Shown: positions 43,801 through 56,426 of the stretch, one piece after another | Numbering within the stretch: position 1 is the stretch's first letter | Layout: each line of letters starts with the position of its first letter | NCBI RefSeq assembly: GCF_901709675.1 | Contig: NC_051087.1 | Location: 3,180,001-3,244,000, forward strand | Source of the DNA: Syngnathus acus | Taxonomy: Eukaryota > Chordata > Actinopteri > Syngnathiformes > Syngnathidae | Length of the DNA: 64,000 nt | Direction: 5' to 3' | Position numbers and translations under genes: made by a program | Notes under the pieces: model-generated | Seen by the model: the letters and a program-made list of their open reading frames with translations, nothing else | Databases searched by the model: none | Told to the model about the DNA's origin: nothing

Positions 43801-46517
43801 GGTGAGTTTTGGAAGGTATTTGCATCATGTGACTTTTGTTTACTCTGGTAACATAATCTGCGGCTATGGTGGAGATAGCATCGTGGTGGGGCAAGACATC
43901 AGTGACAGTCTCTAAACTGTGAGTTCAGTAAAAGTGCAGGCGGACGTTTATCATAGTCCATCACACTATGACTGAGATAAAGGGGAAAACTTCCTATGCT
44001 ACACTGCTACATTTTAGCGAATGTTGATTTGTAACCTCTACAAAACAATATTCTCATGTTAATCCACAGTGCAGGTTACGTAGCTGAGTCAGCGATAAGC
44101 AGGCTAGCAAACGGCGGCCTTGGCTAATGCTACAAAACTGAGGGGCTTTTCAGGCAACTTACGATTAAAAAGCAAGTTTCAGGGCCTTTTCAGGTAACTA
44201 GCAAATATTAGCTGTCCAACTGAATAATTTACCAGGCAGAAAATGATTCAAAGCACTTTCAGTGAAATAGTTAAGAATAATGAGGTTGCTAACTAAAGAT
44301 GAAATTTCAGGCGAACTTGGTGGATCTCAACTGGTGGCCTGCAACTGAAAAGTGAGTCACTGACCTGTTTTGGGTAAGTCCATTTATTATTATGTGTTTT
44401 AATTGTTTATTATGAAAGCAGGTCTGTTCAACAGTCTGTCACAATGGTCAATGAACTGATGTGATTATAAACATGTCAAAGTATTTTGGTGCAGTTGACT
44501 TTTACTGTTCCACATACAGTTTTGTTACTCCTCAAGTTTAGGTCAAGTAAAAGATCATCTAATTTGTTTTCACTTGCCAATACACATTACTGGACTGATG
44601 AAAAAAACAAAAAAACTTTCTAGTAGATAACATTTTTTTAAACCAAGTGTAAGTGGTAATTTATCACAATAATGTTCTGTGACGCGGCGGTTTGTTTATC
44701 GTGTCACCAGATAAATTCCTGGCCTGATAAATGCTTTAGTTAGCCATCTTCTAACCTGGAGGCAAAACTTTAAATACCATTTTATTATCAAAGGCCAGGA
44801 ATGATTTATTCTTGCAATATCAGTAAGTTGTTTGATAATATCACGTATCGGTCGAGCAAGATCGCAGTAGAATGCCACGTGCCAACCACCACAGACATTC
44901 AACAATAGCATATTCAATATACCTCATCTTTTTTTTCATATCATGTAATATTTCTTGTGGTTAAAAAAAGATTTTTCAAATGAGTTTTGACAGGTTAGGA
45001 TACAGTTTCTGATAAATTATCATTTAAACTGCCAAGGTCTATATCTACTCTGCGGGAGGATGCCAACCATTCGTGCACTGGAAACGTCAAAGACAATTTA
45101 CAGCCTTAAATGAACCCAAATTTTAACATGCAAGGAAAAAAACACGAGTTATTTTTTCTTTTGTGAATGTCAAAAACAATTTGCTCCTAAATACCATTAA
45201 CGTATGTAGTTTGCCTCATTTTGTAAACATATTGTGATTCAGTTCTATAGCTGTACGTTTTTTTATACGTAGTGACAATTTAATTTTTAGCATACCTATT
45301 GCACATACAAAAGACACATATCAATCACTTACAGTATGTTTTTGTAAACACTGGCAGCAAGTTTTTGAAATGATTCCAAACTTAAATTCAGTTTATGGTT
45401 TTCAGGAACGCCCGTATCAAAGACAATTTATACTGACCCTAATATATGTGTACGTAGCTTTGTTAAATATCAATGCTAATTTAGATTGCTAGCGTACTTG
45501 TCTTTCCACGTCAAAGACAATTTAGTTTTCGGTGGGAGGTTGCCAGACTTCATCGCTCAAGTACTGATCTGATTTAATCCAGTGCTCAAAATTGGCAATC
45601 TGAAAAATCTATTTCAAGTGACAGCACAACTATTTTCCGCTCAATGTAGTTGTAAAAGTCCTTGGGAATGACACACACCATGAAAAATGATCAGCGACAG
45701 TCGCTGATGACTTGGCATGTCACACATTGTAGCAAGTCTGACTTCCTATCCAGTGACAAGAAGAAGATCAAGCTTCTTGATACCTCAAATCTGTTTTTAA
45801 AACATGTTCCCACTTTTGCTGAGCTAGTGGATCATTTGAGCCACTTGAAATGGAACCACATGTGGAATGAAGGGGGAAAAAAAATGTATTAGCTGGAGCA
45901 GTTAACAAATCATAGTCACGTCTGAAACAAGAGCCAGACTGCATGCTGCTTTTTTTGTAAGTTTGTAAGAGAGGAAACGCCTGGTTTAATCTTTAACAAG
46001 GCGTTTTATTGGAAGAGATGCGTCGACTGTCCGATGTGTAAAATCGCCGTAAAGAAAATAGCAAGAGAATGAAAGCAAGGTGCTGGAGATTTAGTGTCGA
46101 AAAGCAGGGCTGGGCAAAATCTTGTGCTTTAAGGCCTCAATTGATTTATTTTTTTATTTTTTTTAAACATACTGAAAAATGTTTTGTCTTTATTGTATTT
46201 TATGTATAATTGTTGATGTTATCGTTGAGAAACTCTATTATGGTTTCATTTGTAATTATAATAAATTAGGCAATTTGAGAATAAATTCAATATGTAACTT
46301 TAATGTTATATAAATGTACATATAAATTATATAAATATAGTAATACAATAAATTAACACATTTATATATAAATTTAACATGTTTTTGAAGGTTTGTGCGT
46401 GTCACGTCAATCATAAAATACATTAAAATATATACATTTATATATACATTTAACATTTTTTGGGTCTATGTATGTCTCACATGTCAATCAAAAAATATAC
46501 ATCAAAATATATACAGT
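40871..46517. other. Intergenic, no supported gene
   Basis: AT-rich sequence between AIMP1 and DKK2. In mammals GIMD1 lies in this interval, but no GTPase P-loop or other coding pattern was seen. Open frames such as the 115-codon one at 43547-43894 (minus) have no recognisable family or exon partners. A recurrent TCAAAGACAATTTA motif occurs at 45085-45525 (listed separately). Confidence 0.5.
45085..45525. repeat. Cluster of TCAAAGACAATTTA motifs
   Basis: Close copies of the motif occur at about 45087, 45170, 45271 (degenerate), 45417 and 45510. Further copies lie in DKK2 intron 1 at about 55701, 55763 and, on the opposite strand, 55988. Spacing is irregular, so this is not a simple tandem repeat. 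Confidence 0.6.
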
Positions 46518-47292
46518 AATGCCGTTTTTTTCCATGTATAATGCGCAAAATTTAACTAATTTATTGTCCTAAAATCTGGGGTGCGCATTATACATGGGTA
46601 CAATTATTATTATTTTTTTTTAAGAAAATCATGGTACAACAATTTTTGAAGAAAATCTTGTCACGGATGGAGTGTGGAAAGGAGCGGGGCGACCAAGTGC
46701 AGCTTGGACCAGGGTTTATTGGAGGAACTCAAAACACAGACTTGGTAAACTAATTGTGATAAATAACTGGAACATCACTCAAATATTGGTGATCCCGTTG
46801 AGAGTCTCACATATTTCTTCGCTATCGAGTTTGCTACTGCATGCGCAGTGATACTGACCGGCAGAATAACATCCGGTTGTTCCCAAAGATGATCTTTTTT
46901 CTGAAATAATTTTACGTTTACGTACTTAAGTAACCAAAGACTATAAAAATGGGACCCATTGCCTCCCCGATTGGCACTCAGCATTAAGGGTTGGAATTGG
47001 GGGGTTAGATCACCAAATGATTCCCGAGCGCGGCGCCGCTGCTGCTCACTGCTCCCCTCTCCCCCAAGGGATGGATCAAAATCACACGGGGATGGGTCAA
47101 ATGCAGAGGACAAATTTCACCACACCCAGATGCGTGTGTGACGATCATTGGGACTTTAAAAAAAAAAAAAAAAAAAAGTCAAAATTTGGGTGCGTATTAT
47201 ACATGGGTACAGGCTTTTTTTCCAGCATTGACATGCCATTTTTAGGGTGCGTATTATACATGGGGGCGCATTATACATGGAAAAAAACGGTA
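46518..47292. mobile_element. Inverted-repeat DNA element split by other insertions
   Basis: The ends are inverted repeats: CCGTTTTTTTCCATGTATAA at the left, and ATTATACATGG followed by AAAAAAACGG at the right. Inner repeats of GTGCGCATTATACATGGGTA type occur on both sides. The middle, about 46655-47178, is foreign (an unplaced repeat with GGGCGACCAAGTGCAGCTTG, then a SINE), so the host element is nested. Confidence 0.75.
46945..47178 (+). mobile_element. tRNA-derived SINE
   Basis: Body sequence GGTTAGATCACCAAATGATT, GCTGCTGCTCACTGCTCCCC, GTCAAATGCAGAGGACAAAT and GTGTGACGATCATTGGGACT, ending in an A tail (47159-47177). This is the pattern of a common teleost tRNA-related SINE. It inserted into the inverted-repeat element around it. 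Confidence 0.75.
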
Positions 47293-47756
47293 GTTATTTT
47301 TATCATTTGGACACGGACATGTCCACATTAAACTTGTTGGAGGATTTTTTTTTTTTTAAATTGCTTTCAAACTGGTATAAAAGGGATCAGAGCGCTAATG
47401 CGAAGCATACACATCCATCCGAGGTTTGTCCAGAAAAGTGAAGCTATCGTTTGAAGGCACGCACGCACACAAGAGGCAAGCATGTCTGCAGCTTGGGCTG
47501 TGGCGTCCCTTTTGTTATCGTTTAGGAAGAGAGGGTGTTTGTCATAAAGTCCTGGACAACAATACAGTCTGCTCTACTGACAACGTGATGTCATAACAGT
47601 GGAGTCTGGCTGGGTGGGTCTTCTTTCTTTCTTTTTTTGTGAATGGACTTGGGGAAGATGAATGAAGATTCACTTGCACTCAGATGACCTTTGAAACAGT
47701 CACATTTCCATGTCGCTCAATCTCTGCAGCCTCCCTGACAGCACGGTGGTAGCTGC

Positions 47757-47884
47757 GAGTGAAGTGAGGTGAGTGAGGTGAGTGAGGTGAGTGAGGTGAG
47801 TGAGGTGAGAGAGTGAGAGAGTGAGAGAGTGAGAGAGTGAGAGTGAGAGAGTGAGAGAGTGAGAGAGTGAGAGAGAGAGTGAGT
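47757..47884. repeat. GTGAGTGAG / GTGAGAGA microsatellite
   Basis: About 128 bp of GTGAGTGAG units pass into GTGAGAGA units. It is strongly purine-rich on the plus strand. The apparent open frames across it are repeat artefacts. Confidence 0.9.
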
Positions 47885-50875
47885 CCTCCTTTCAAATACA
47901 CTCATCACATAAGACGCTTTTATACACATGCAAAGATGGCCATCTTGCATTAGATGTCAATAAATGTGTCTTTTAATCGATTAGTCCATCGATTAATCGA
48001 ATAATCTGATGAAATTTTATTTTGCATGAAAGTTTCTCCCCCACATTTACTGTTTATTTGGTATTGTACAATAATACACAAGAGGGAATAATGTACGATG
48101 TAATGAGTTATTTTCCCAAGTAAAAGCAGATGTTAGTAAAATTCAGTTTGATTAAACTCTCAAAATATTTTGTTTTTATGAAAAAATAATAATTACAGTT
48201 GAGAAGCTGACATAAAAAAATTGGAAAATTCTAGCATAAAAATGGCTTTAAACGATAATAGTAACCGATTACCTGTCGATTAATTTTCACCGCTCTTATC
48301 CACACAGTTTTCACATTGATATCTTTCCCATTTCATTGAAGATTAAAAAAAAGAAAAGAAAAAGTACACTCAGGCACTAAAAGATGATTTAAGGCATCCA
48401 ACATCAGTTCACAGTTGTGAAGCATGACCGCTCTTCCCTGGCACTGCTTCTCGTACCGGCTATCTAACATTTTTCGACCGGGGAATCATTACAAGCTTCA
48501 CCTCTAGTAAATAAAAAATAAAAAACTTTTGAACAACCAATATCAGAGCGTGGCGAACTTCGATCCAGGCCTTGTAAATCAAGCCCCGATTGCCGATCAA
48601 AGCGAAGCTGTGAATCTCCCGTGACACAGCCCACATTCCGTGTTAAGCACATTCACATGCTGCACTTGTTTGTTGTGTGTATTTCCAATACTGTGCTCCA
48701 TCCCGCATCCACCTCAAAGTGCTCCTTCGGGCCACGTCCAAAGCAGGATGGAGACGGTTCTTGGCAAATGCTCAGAGAAAGGTCGGTGGTCACGTTTGTA
48801 GCACTATTTGTGTTACACTTTTAGCTTCTCATCACTTGCTGAGTCAAACTTTGTCAGGATGTTGGACAAGCTAAACCCAAATATGAATGTTATAGTCATT
48901 ATTGTTTTATTGCTTAAGACAAATAAATCAAAACGGGTACCTAGTCTTCTCTGTTCTTCATGCATGGTTAGTTGCAGTGCTTTGATTGTATAACAACTCC
49001 TCAAATTTATTGGGTCAGATTTAGGGGCGCATAATTATTGTCCATATTTAAACTCTCTTTTCCATGTGTACTTTTATATTTATATATATATATATAATTT
49101 TGACTTTGTAGTCGGAGTACAGTGGAAGCGCTAATATGCGAAACTATGTTAGCATTGGGGGCATTAGCATTAGCGCACAGTTAGCAGGTTGGTGTTTAGG
49201 GGCCTAGGGTTAAATGTCTGGAGTTTTTTTTTTTTTTTTTAACCTGTAGCTGTTGTGGAGGATTTTAGAGCGTTTCAAGTGCTTTTTGCATTTTTGTGGA
49301 CAGAATTCCACAAAGATTATTTTTAGCATACAGTGAGGAAAAGGAGACAAAGCATGTTTAAATTCACATTATGTTGCCACATGTCAGAAGAACCAACGCT
49401 TTTATTTATTTTTGTGTTTAAGTCGCATAAACAGAACTGTTATGCAGATGTGAGTTCAGAATTGTTTGTCTCACTCATAACTTGCGCATGAAGTCTTTGG
49501 GTGTGCTCGAAGCGCAGCATGAAAACGCCAATGTGGAATTTTTCTCCGCCAGACATAAACACACAAGTGTTTCCCTCACATGTTTTGGTAGAATTATGGA
49601 AAATGTGTCAATCTTGTTTAGCAGTATCCCAAACGGACTAATTGAAAAAACATCAGTCCGCCATAGCTCCCAAGGGATTTTGTCTTTTGATGTGTTGGAC
49701 TTGGCTTCAATGAATCGAAAGATTTTTCCGAGTGTGTCACAATTCGTGACACGATTCCAACTTACCTTCTCTACCTTTCTGTCCATCCTACCTAATCTTT
49801 ACTGGAGGCTTGGCTGGGACTATTTATTGTTTTGAGACATTAAACTCTCAAATTAAAAACGTCTTTTACACGCAAAAAGCACATTTTACGGTAAGCATTT
49901 CATTATAAATGTGGTTTGTATCAATGAAATATGCATCCAATATGTTAGTTTGAAACATACTGTATGATTTGATCATCCTCCAACTGCTACAAATAATTTC
50001 TTGAGCTTGATAGTGTGATCATTATGTAGTGCAAAATAACACTCGGTGCGTTAATACAAAATACATTCTTTTAATTTGTCCATCATTGTAAATATGCAAA
50101 ACAAATCAATCACAATTATTCACATAAAACAATATTTAGTTGAGATATCAATCTTAACATCATATACATAGCATTTACACACAATGTATTTGTGTTGCAG
50201 TAACTTTCCTTGTGATGCATCTGCCGGCTAACATATTTGGTCTCTTCGTTCTTCTCACCTAGATTCTTTTGGCTGTACCATTCAGGCTTTATATCTTATG
50301 ATATGTACACGATATACACTGTTTCTTAAATATGTCATCATCGTCGCCTCCATTCTATTTACAATATAGGAGCATATCTTTATTTTGAAATGGTTACAAA
50401 TAAAGTCATGGAACAGAGGGAGATAAGATAATATGCGGATTAGCGATACACATAGTCACTGATCAAAAGTTTGACCCGGCTGGCTTCCCGTCGTATCCTT
50501 CAATAAGCCGAAAAGCAGAACTAGAGATTGTAAACACAACAGTTGTATTTCATTTACAATGAATCCGAACAATGGACAGAATAGATGACATGGTTGCTAT
50601 TCCTTACTTTGCTGTCGCTAACGTTTAGCGACTAGCATACGGTTATTGTGGAAAAGCTTTTGAGCGGTAATAAGAGGTGGACTTGAGAGCAAATGGACTT
50701 TGCAGCGTGTTAAGGAATGCATATTAACAATAATAATCTGGCTCCGCCTGGAGTCCCTCCATCCCTGAATGTCATCAATGTAAAATAACACCCACGTAGT
50801 TGTGTCCTTTTACAAAAAAATAAAAGTTCCCTGGGCTGATCGTGTTGCTCGCTGACGACGTTGCCTTCTCTTTTT
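47885..50875. other. DKK2 3' side, no separate gene supported
   Basis: AT-rich region that should include the DKK2 3' UTR next to 50875. A TA microsatellite lies at about 49078-49096. Overlapping open frames of 103 and 117 codons on opposite strands at 49475-49835 show no family signature and no splice context; I leave them uncalled. Confidence 0.45.
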
Positions 50876-53800
50876 TCAAATCTTCTGGCACATGTGCAGT
50901 CTGGACTTTGACGACGAGGTGTCATCTTTCCACACCTTGCACGAGAGGCCTTTGGCGCAATTGCAGCGCTGGAAAATCTCCAGGCTGTGCGAGCCTTTCT
51001 TCTTTTGCTTGCTGCAAACCTCGCCTAGTCGCAGCACCGGCTTGCAGATTTTGGTCCAGAAGTGGCGGGCGCAGCAGTAGCCCTCGGAACAGTCGGACGT
51101 ACGCAAGCACGGGTCGCCCTCGTGACCTGGAAAAAAAAAAAAAAAAACAGGACAATGTTGTCTGATCCTGTACCTGAAAAATGGGACAAAATCCATACAT
51201 GGATGTCAAACCTAAAGTCGGATTGCCTTTCCAAAATTTTCCAGGCGATGCTGCTCCAGAACATGTGATCAGACAATCATTTCTTTGATTTTAGTCAAAA
51301 GCAACATGTGATTCATCGCCCAAGGTTATCGTTGTACGTTGCGGTCCAAAAGACTGATCGATTTTGAGAGTGATCACATGATGGTTGATTGTTTAGTGTA
51401 CTGCAAGGTTGGCAGTCGTCCACATTTAACCAAGGGCTACAAAATCGAATTGGATGTTGTTGTACCTTTAGGGGAATGCTTGGCCTGTGTTTTCCCAGTG
51501 CTTTTCCTCCAGCTGTGGTCTTTAGCGGTAAGCTTGTTGTGTTCATCCAAGGCGGAGATGCGAGGCGAGATCACGCTCTCGGAGATTGCCAAGCAAATAT
51601 CTGAAAATTTGGAAAGATGAAAGTAGAGGTGCAACGATTAATCGACAACGAATCAATTGGTACATTCATTTTGATCATCGATTAATTGTATTTAATGTAG
51701 AATTGTCCAAGATAATGGAAAACAATTTTTAATCGGCAAACTAACAGATTACTCGATTCTTAAATCGTTATTTGCAGCCTTAGATGTGGATTTTAGCTGA
51801 TCAGTCATCATACACCAGATTTTCTCTGATTGATGTTGGGTTTGTAATTTATTCTCCATGATAAACAGTCCTTCACTATCCTGATCTTTATTTTTAAACA
51901 TGCAGGGGTGATGTATTGACATACAGTTATGGCAACGGTTGCCGGGGCAACACATGGGGTCCCGGTGGCAGCGCTTCTTCCTTCTGCGGCAGGCGAGGCA
52001 ACGCGAGGGCGCTTGATGGGGGCTGTGGCAGTAACTTCCCACGCTGCACTCCTTGTCATTGCTGCACGGATACACCTGCTGAGGGAACATAACAATTCAC
52101 TTTAAATACACCTGACATCTTTTTTTTTTTCTCCGGCCGTTTTTCTAGTTGACAATTAATTGAGAGAATTTTTGAAAATTCCAACTATTGGTGTTTCGTT
52201 TTAAGACTGTAAACTCAAAGGTGGAAAAACACAAAGAAATGAGCGTAGGGGTGGAAATGTGCATTGTTATTGAAAGGCAAAGTCTGTTTGGCAATGTTTT
52301 CATCCCCCTATTCAACCGGCTGTTTTTGTGTCTGAACCCGTGACTCATCCTAAGATAACACTGCCTTGTGCCTCCCTCCAATCACTTTGTGTCTCCTCAG
52401 GAGGATGTCCAGTGACTCTTGTAAGCGCGGACATTTTTCTCACATGTCCTTCTTGTTATTTCTATGCACTCCAGACAATTGGAGCAATTAGATTTCCTAA
52501 GCCAGCTCTTTCGCCAAGCGTTAATGATCCCTGCAGTCGTACCTCAGGGGTAATTACCTCCACTAATCATACTCCTTCAGAGTCTTGTTTGCATGGTTTG
52601 TTCTAAGTTGGATTTGTTTTTACAGACATTTCTTTTCTTTCATTTTTTTTCCCTCCATTTGTTTTTACAGACATTTTTTTTCTTTCATTTTTCTTTCCCT
52701 CCATTTCCCTGTTTTTTTTCAATGTTGTTGAGAAGTGAAAAAATATGTGCTACAGCCTAACAAATAGGGATTTTTTTAATTATTTTTTTATAGGCCACTG
52801 CCAATTCCTCGAGGATCGCAAGATGCGGCATCTCGGTGTAATTCCTTACACGTGTAAGCGCTGTTGCCGTGGGACTCGGGGGGCCAAGCAGAGCAGTTGG
52901 ACATGAAGCCTGTCACAAATCAAATTTAGAAAAGTGAATTACTGTGCCCAAGACGTGACCAACAGTAGTGCGCCGGATCAGGTTGGTCAAACGTTTCGGC
53001 AGCTATAACATCTTTATATTCGAGTCCGTTATACAGCGGTGGGAGGTACAAATACTTTTTTTTTTAATGTTGCTTTTATACTTTTACTCCCTACATTTGA
53101 AAACGGTAACACTCTGTACTAATTTGTTTGTCAATATCGGTGTGTAACTATGTTTTCCACCTCCGTAAAGTTGATACTGACTGATATCTAAATACTATTT
53201 AAACATGTATTAAATATGTTAATATTTTATAAAATACTGAATGATGAAAAGGCCATTTGAAAACTAATTCAAATGAAACATAAAAAATTAAATACATGAT
53301 AAATTAGTCCTAAAATTTTGATGAAAAAAAATTGGGCCTGGTATATTTGTTACATTTAAATTTTTTACCACTTTAGTTAATTTTTTCATACTTGATTTTT
53401 TTGTATTTAATTCTGGCACAAACAATCCTCCATATGTGCTTAACATATCCTTAATCCTATTGTGTAATTTTTATTGGATAACTGATGAGTGTCTTCACTA
53501 TTCCAGAGACAAATGACAAATGTTAACGCTAATGAGACAAAGCATTTCAAAGCAACCACATTATTGCGGGGAATATGACTGGAGTATAATTTAGAACAAA
53601 GCCAGATTTGTCCGCAACATAAAATTAATTCAGGAACAACTGCCACAGGGTAACAAATGAGACTTTTCCTTTACACCACAACAAGCTGTTTACAAAAGAC
53701 CTTTCTGAACTTCACTTTCTGAAAACTGACAATGCAACAGTGTGATCTTTTTCTACCTGAGCAAGAAAAAGAAGCTCTGATTAAAAATGGTGTCTCATGA

Positions 53801-56395
53801 GACATATTTGCCGCAACAATAAAACGCTGAACTCAGTTTCTTAGAGTACATGGCAAGTTCACAAACTGGCTTACTCATACTAAAATGAAAATGGCCGCCA
53901 AAAACAGAAGTGTGTTGAAACGTTTCGAAGCATAGATGTTGAAAGACCAGCATTCCTTGCTGGTTCCACAAAAATTGTGATTGTTAACCTTTCGTTAACC
54001 TTTCATTTGGGACTAGACATGATGCGCTTTTTTTCTCGTTTTATATAAACGGACAGCTCGCAGCTTCACACTACGACGTACGTTGAATCTGTCTCTCAGG
54101 CTCGTATCCACGTCGTAGGTGTGGAAGAAGAAATGGGCCTCACCTCTTCCATCACAGCCAAGTCTTTGAAATGTGGTGAATCAAGCCTCCCCCTCCCTCT
54201 TTCCATCTGATTACCTCACCTTATCGGGCGGTTATTTAAAACGCCTCACTCGCTACTTCTGAGGGACGTGTGGCTTGAATTCGGATGCGTCTCGTCTCTG
54301 TTGTCGCTCCCTTATTTTTACTCGGCACATAAAAGCCTTAGATGATCCCGCGCAGGAAGTGGCCCCCGAGAGCTATTTTACTCGGCGGCCACTCACGGCA
54401 TGCCGGCCGAGGCGATAAGGATGGAGACAGACGCAGCGCCATGAGGGAAGCCCCCACCCCCTCCACCACAAAACCCTTTTTGACTCGTGCTGCGGGGTCA
54501 ACAATCTCTAAAAAGCAGCGTTGTGGAACCCTTATTTACAAGCAAAACACGGTTCCGCTGTACAGCTCATGTCAGTGGAACTTTGCGTGAAGAAAGAAAA
54601 AAAACAACCAACAATGAGGACATTGATGCCAACTTACTAAACTTTGTGTTGCAACTGATTGATATCCTCTTAACTTTTTTTTTATTTTTTAAAAGCAACA
54701 ATTTGAGCTACTTTTTAAATGTGACTAACCTTTCTCACGTGAACTTTTTGATCCTCTTCCTTCCCGCTCTCGTGATTGAAAGATAAAATAGAATTCCTGT
54801 GACCCACGACAATCCCAAAAAATGTTCTCCCCTATTTCACATTTTCATTAGCCTTTGCGAAACAAATTTTAGTATTCCGCAAATGAGTGACCTGAGCATC
54901 AATAAGATCGAAATTGTCTCATACTCTCTACTTGGCTTCTCGAAGACATGACGTACGCGCACCGCAAAGTCTGCCGAGCAGCAAACGTTTGACATAAACA
55001 GGAATAATAATATAGTCGGCGAGACACATTAAAGTTCTTGCCTAGCAAAAAGTGACACATGACGCGAGCCAGAATAGGAACCTTACTTGATTAAAAGGAA
55101 AAGATAAAAAGTGATCCCTGTGTCTCTGCACTTGAAGGTTTATATCAGTGGATGACAAAATAATTGGTTGCAGAGAGTCCAATAAAAAGAACCCATCAAG
55201 TCAACAAACAGAAAACAAAAGACAGCCAGCAGATATCACATAAACTCAGGGTGAATCACTCCAACCAAAATCCCCGGCCGTCAAACGCCAACGCTGGCGT
55301 CCTTTAGCAGACCAAACACGTCTGTGAACTTTGGACCCCGGCGTCCTTTAGAGGAAACAAGACATCCGACTTGTTACACTCAGACAATGTCTTTAAATCA
55401 CCGTGGGTCTCCTCTATCATTAACAGGTCCAATTACGGCGAATGAGGTCGCCGCAGGAGGCCCCGCCTAATAGGTTCGGGCTGGAGGCTCCCGCCGGCAC
55501 CCGAGGGAGCAGCAGACTGGAAAGGCCACCGGACGGGAGGCCGACGACGATGGCGGCGGCGCTAACAAGCCGCCACACCTCCGCCTGACTTTCTCAGCTC
55601 ATTAAGGTCGCTTCACGAGCGGCTCTGGCGGGGTAGGCCGGCAGGACTTTTAAAAGCGGAGCCGGTTGAGACTCACCTGAAAAAGGTTGGTTTTGTTCAA
55701 TCGTCAAAGACAAAATAATTGTCAATAGCTAGCATAAATTGTCATAAAAGCAAATTTGCCTGCATCAAAGACAATTTGGACCAACATGGCAAATCAAAGT
55801 GAAAATATTCTGACTGTTTTTTTTAATTGATGGCTTTTGCAGTCTTGGTCTCGACTCTCAATAGTCTTGGTCTCTGTAAGTTCTGGTCTCAGGCAAGTCC
55901 TGGTCTGCGAAAATGTGGTCTTCAACACAACGCTACTGTTAGTATCTTTGATGTTCACAAGAACATGTGTTCATTTTTATGAAAGCCTAAATTGTCTTTG
56001 CGCAGTACAAAATTGTAAGCTAGCTTCATTTAGGCCCAAACTGTTTTTGATGTTTCCAAAAAATTTCATTGCAGACTTGAAATGGTCCTGAAAACCAGAT
56101 GACGACGGATACACGGATGGTTTCCGACGCCTTCAAGGTCTGTTAAATAAAAGGCAACAGCGCGTACATCAGGTGAAAGACTTTTTTTTTTTTTTACCTC
56201 CTGATTTATTCCGCTTGTAAATGGCCTCACCGTTAGTGGGCCAGTCAAATGTTATACAGTAGAAGCCACTTAATGTGGCTTAGGCCGCAGCTTTACAAGT
56301 GTGGAAAAGCTCCTGGCGCGTGCACACACACACACCGCCGTGAATGTCATTATGGCCATAACTTGCCTGGTTTTACTGCTGGTAGACTGGTGGTC

Positions 56396-56426
<31 letters not shown>

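Noticed and set aside
43547-43894. 115-codon minus-strand open frame
   Set aside because: No domain recognised, no matching splice signals, and it lies in AT-rich intergenic sequence.
47680-47950. Leu/Ser/Thr-rich repeated peptide frames
   Set aside because: They are translations of the GTGAG/GAGA microsatellite.
49475-49835. Overlapping 103- and 117-codon open frames on opposite strands
   Set aside because: Neither shows family motifs, splice context or a second copy, and antiparallel open frames in AT-rich DNA can arise by chance.
54040-54060. TTTTATATAAACGG as a promoter in DKK2 intron 1
   Set aside because: A lone TATA-like word with no downstream frame or other core element; too weak to list as a feature.
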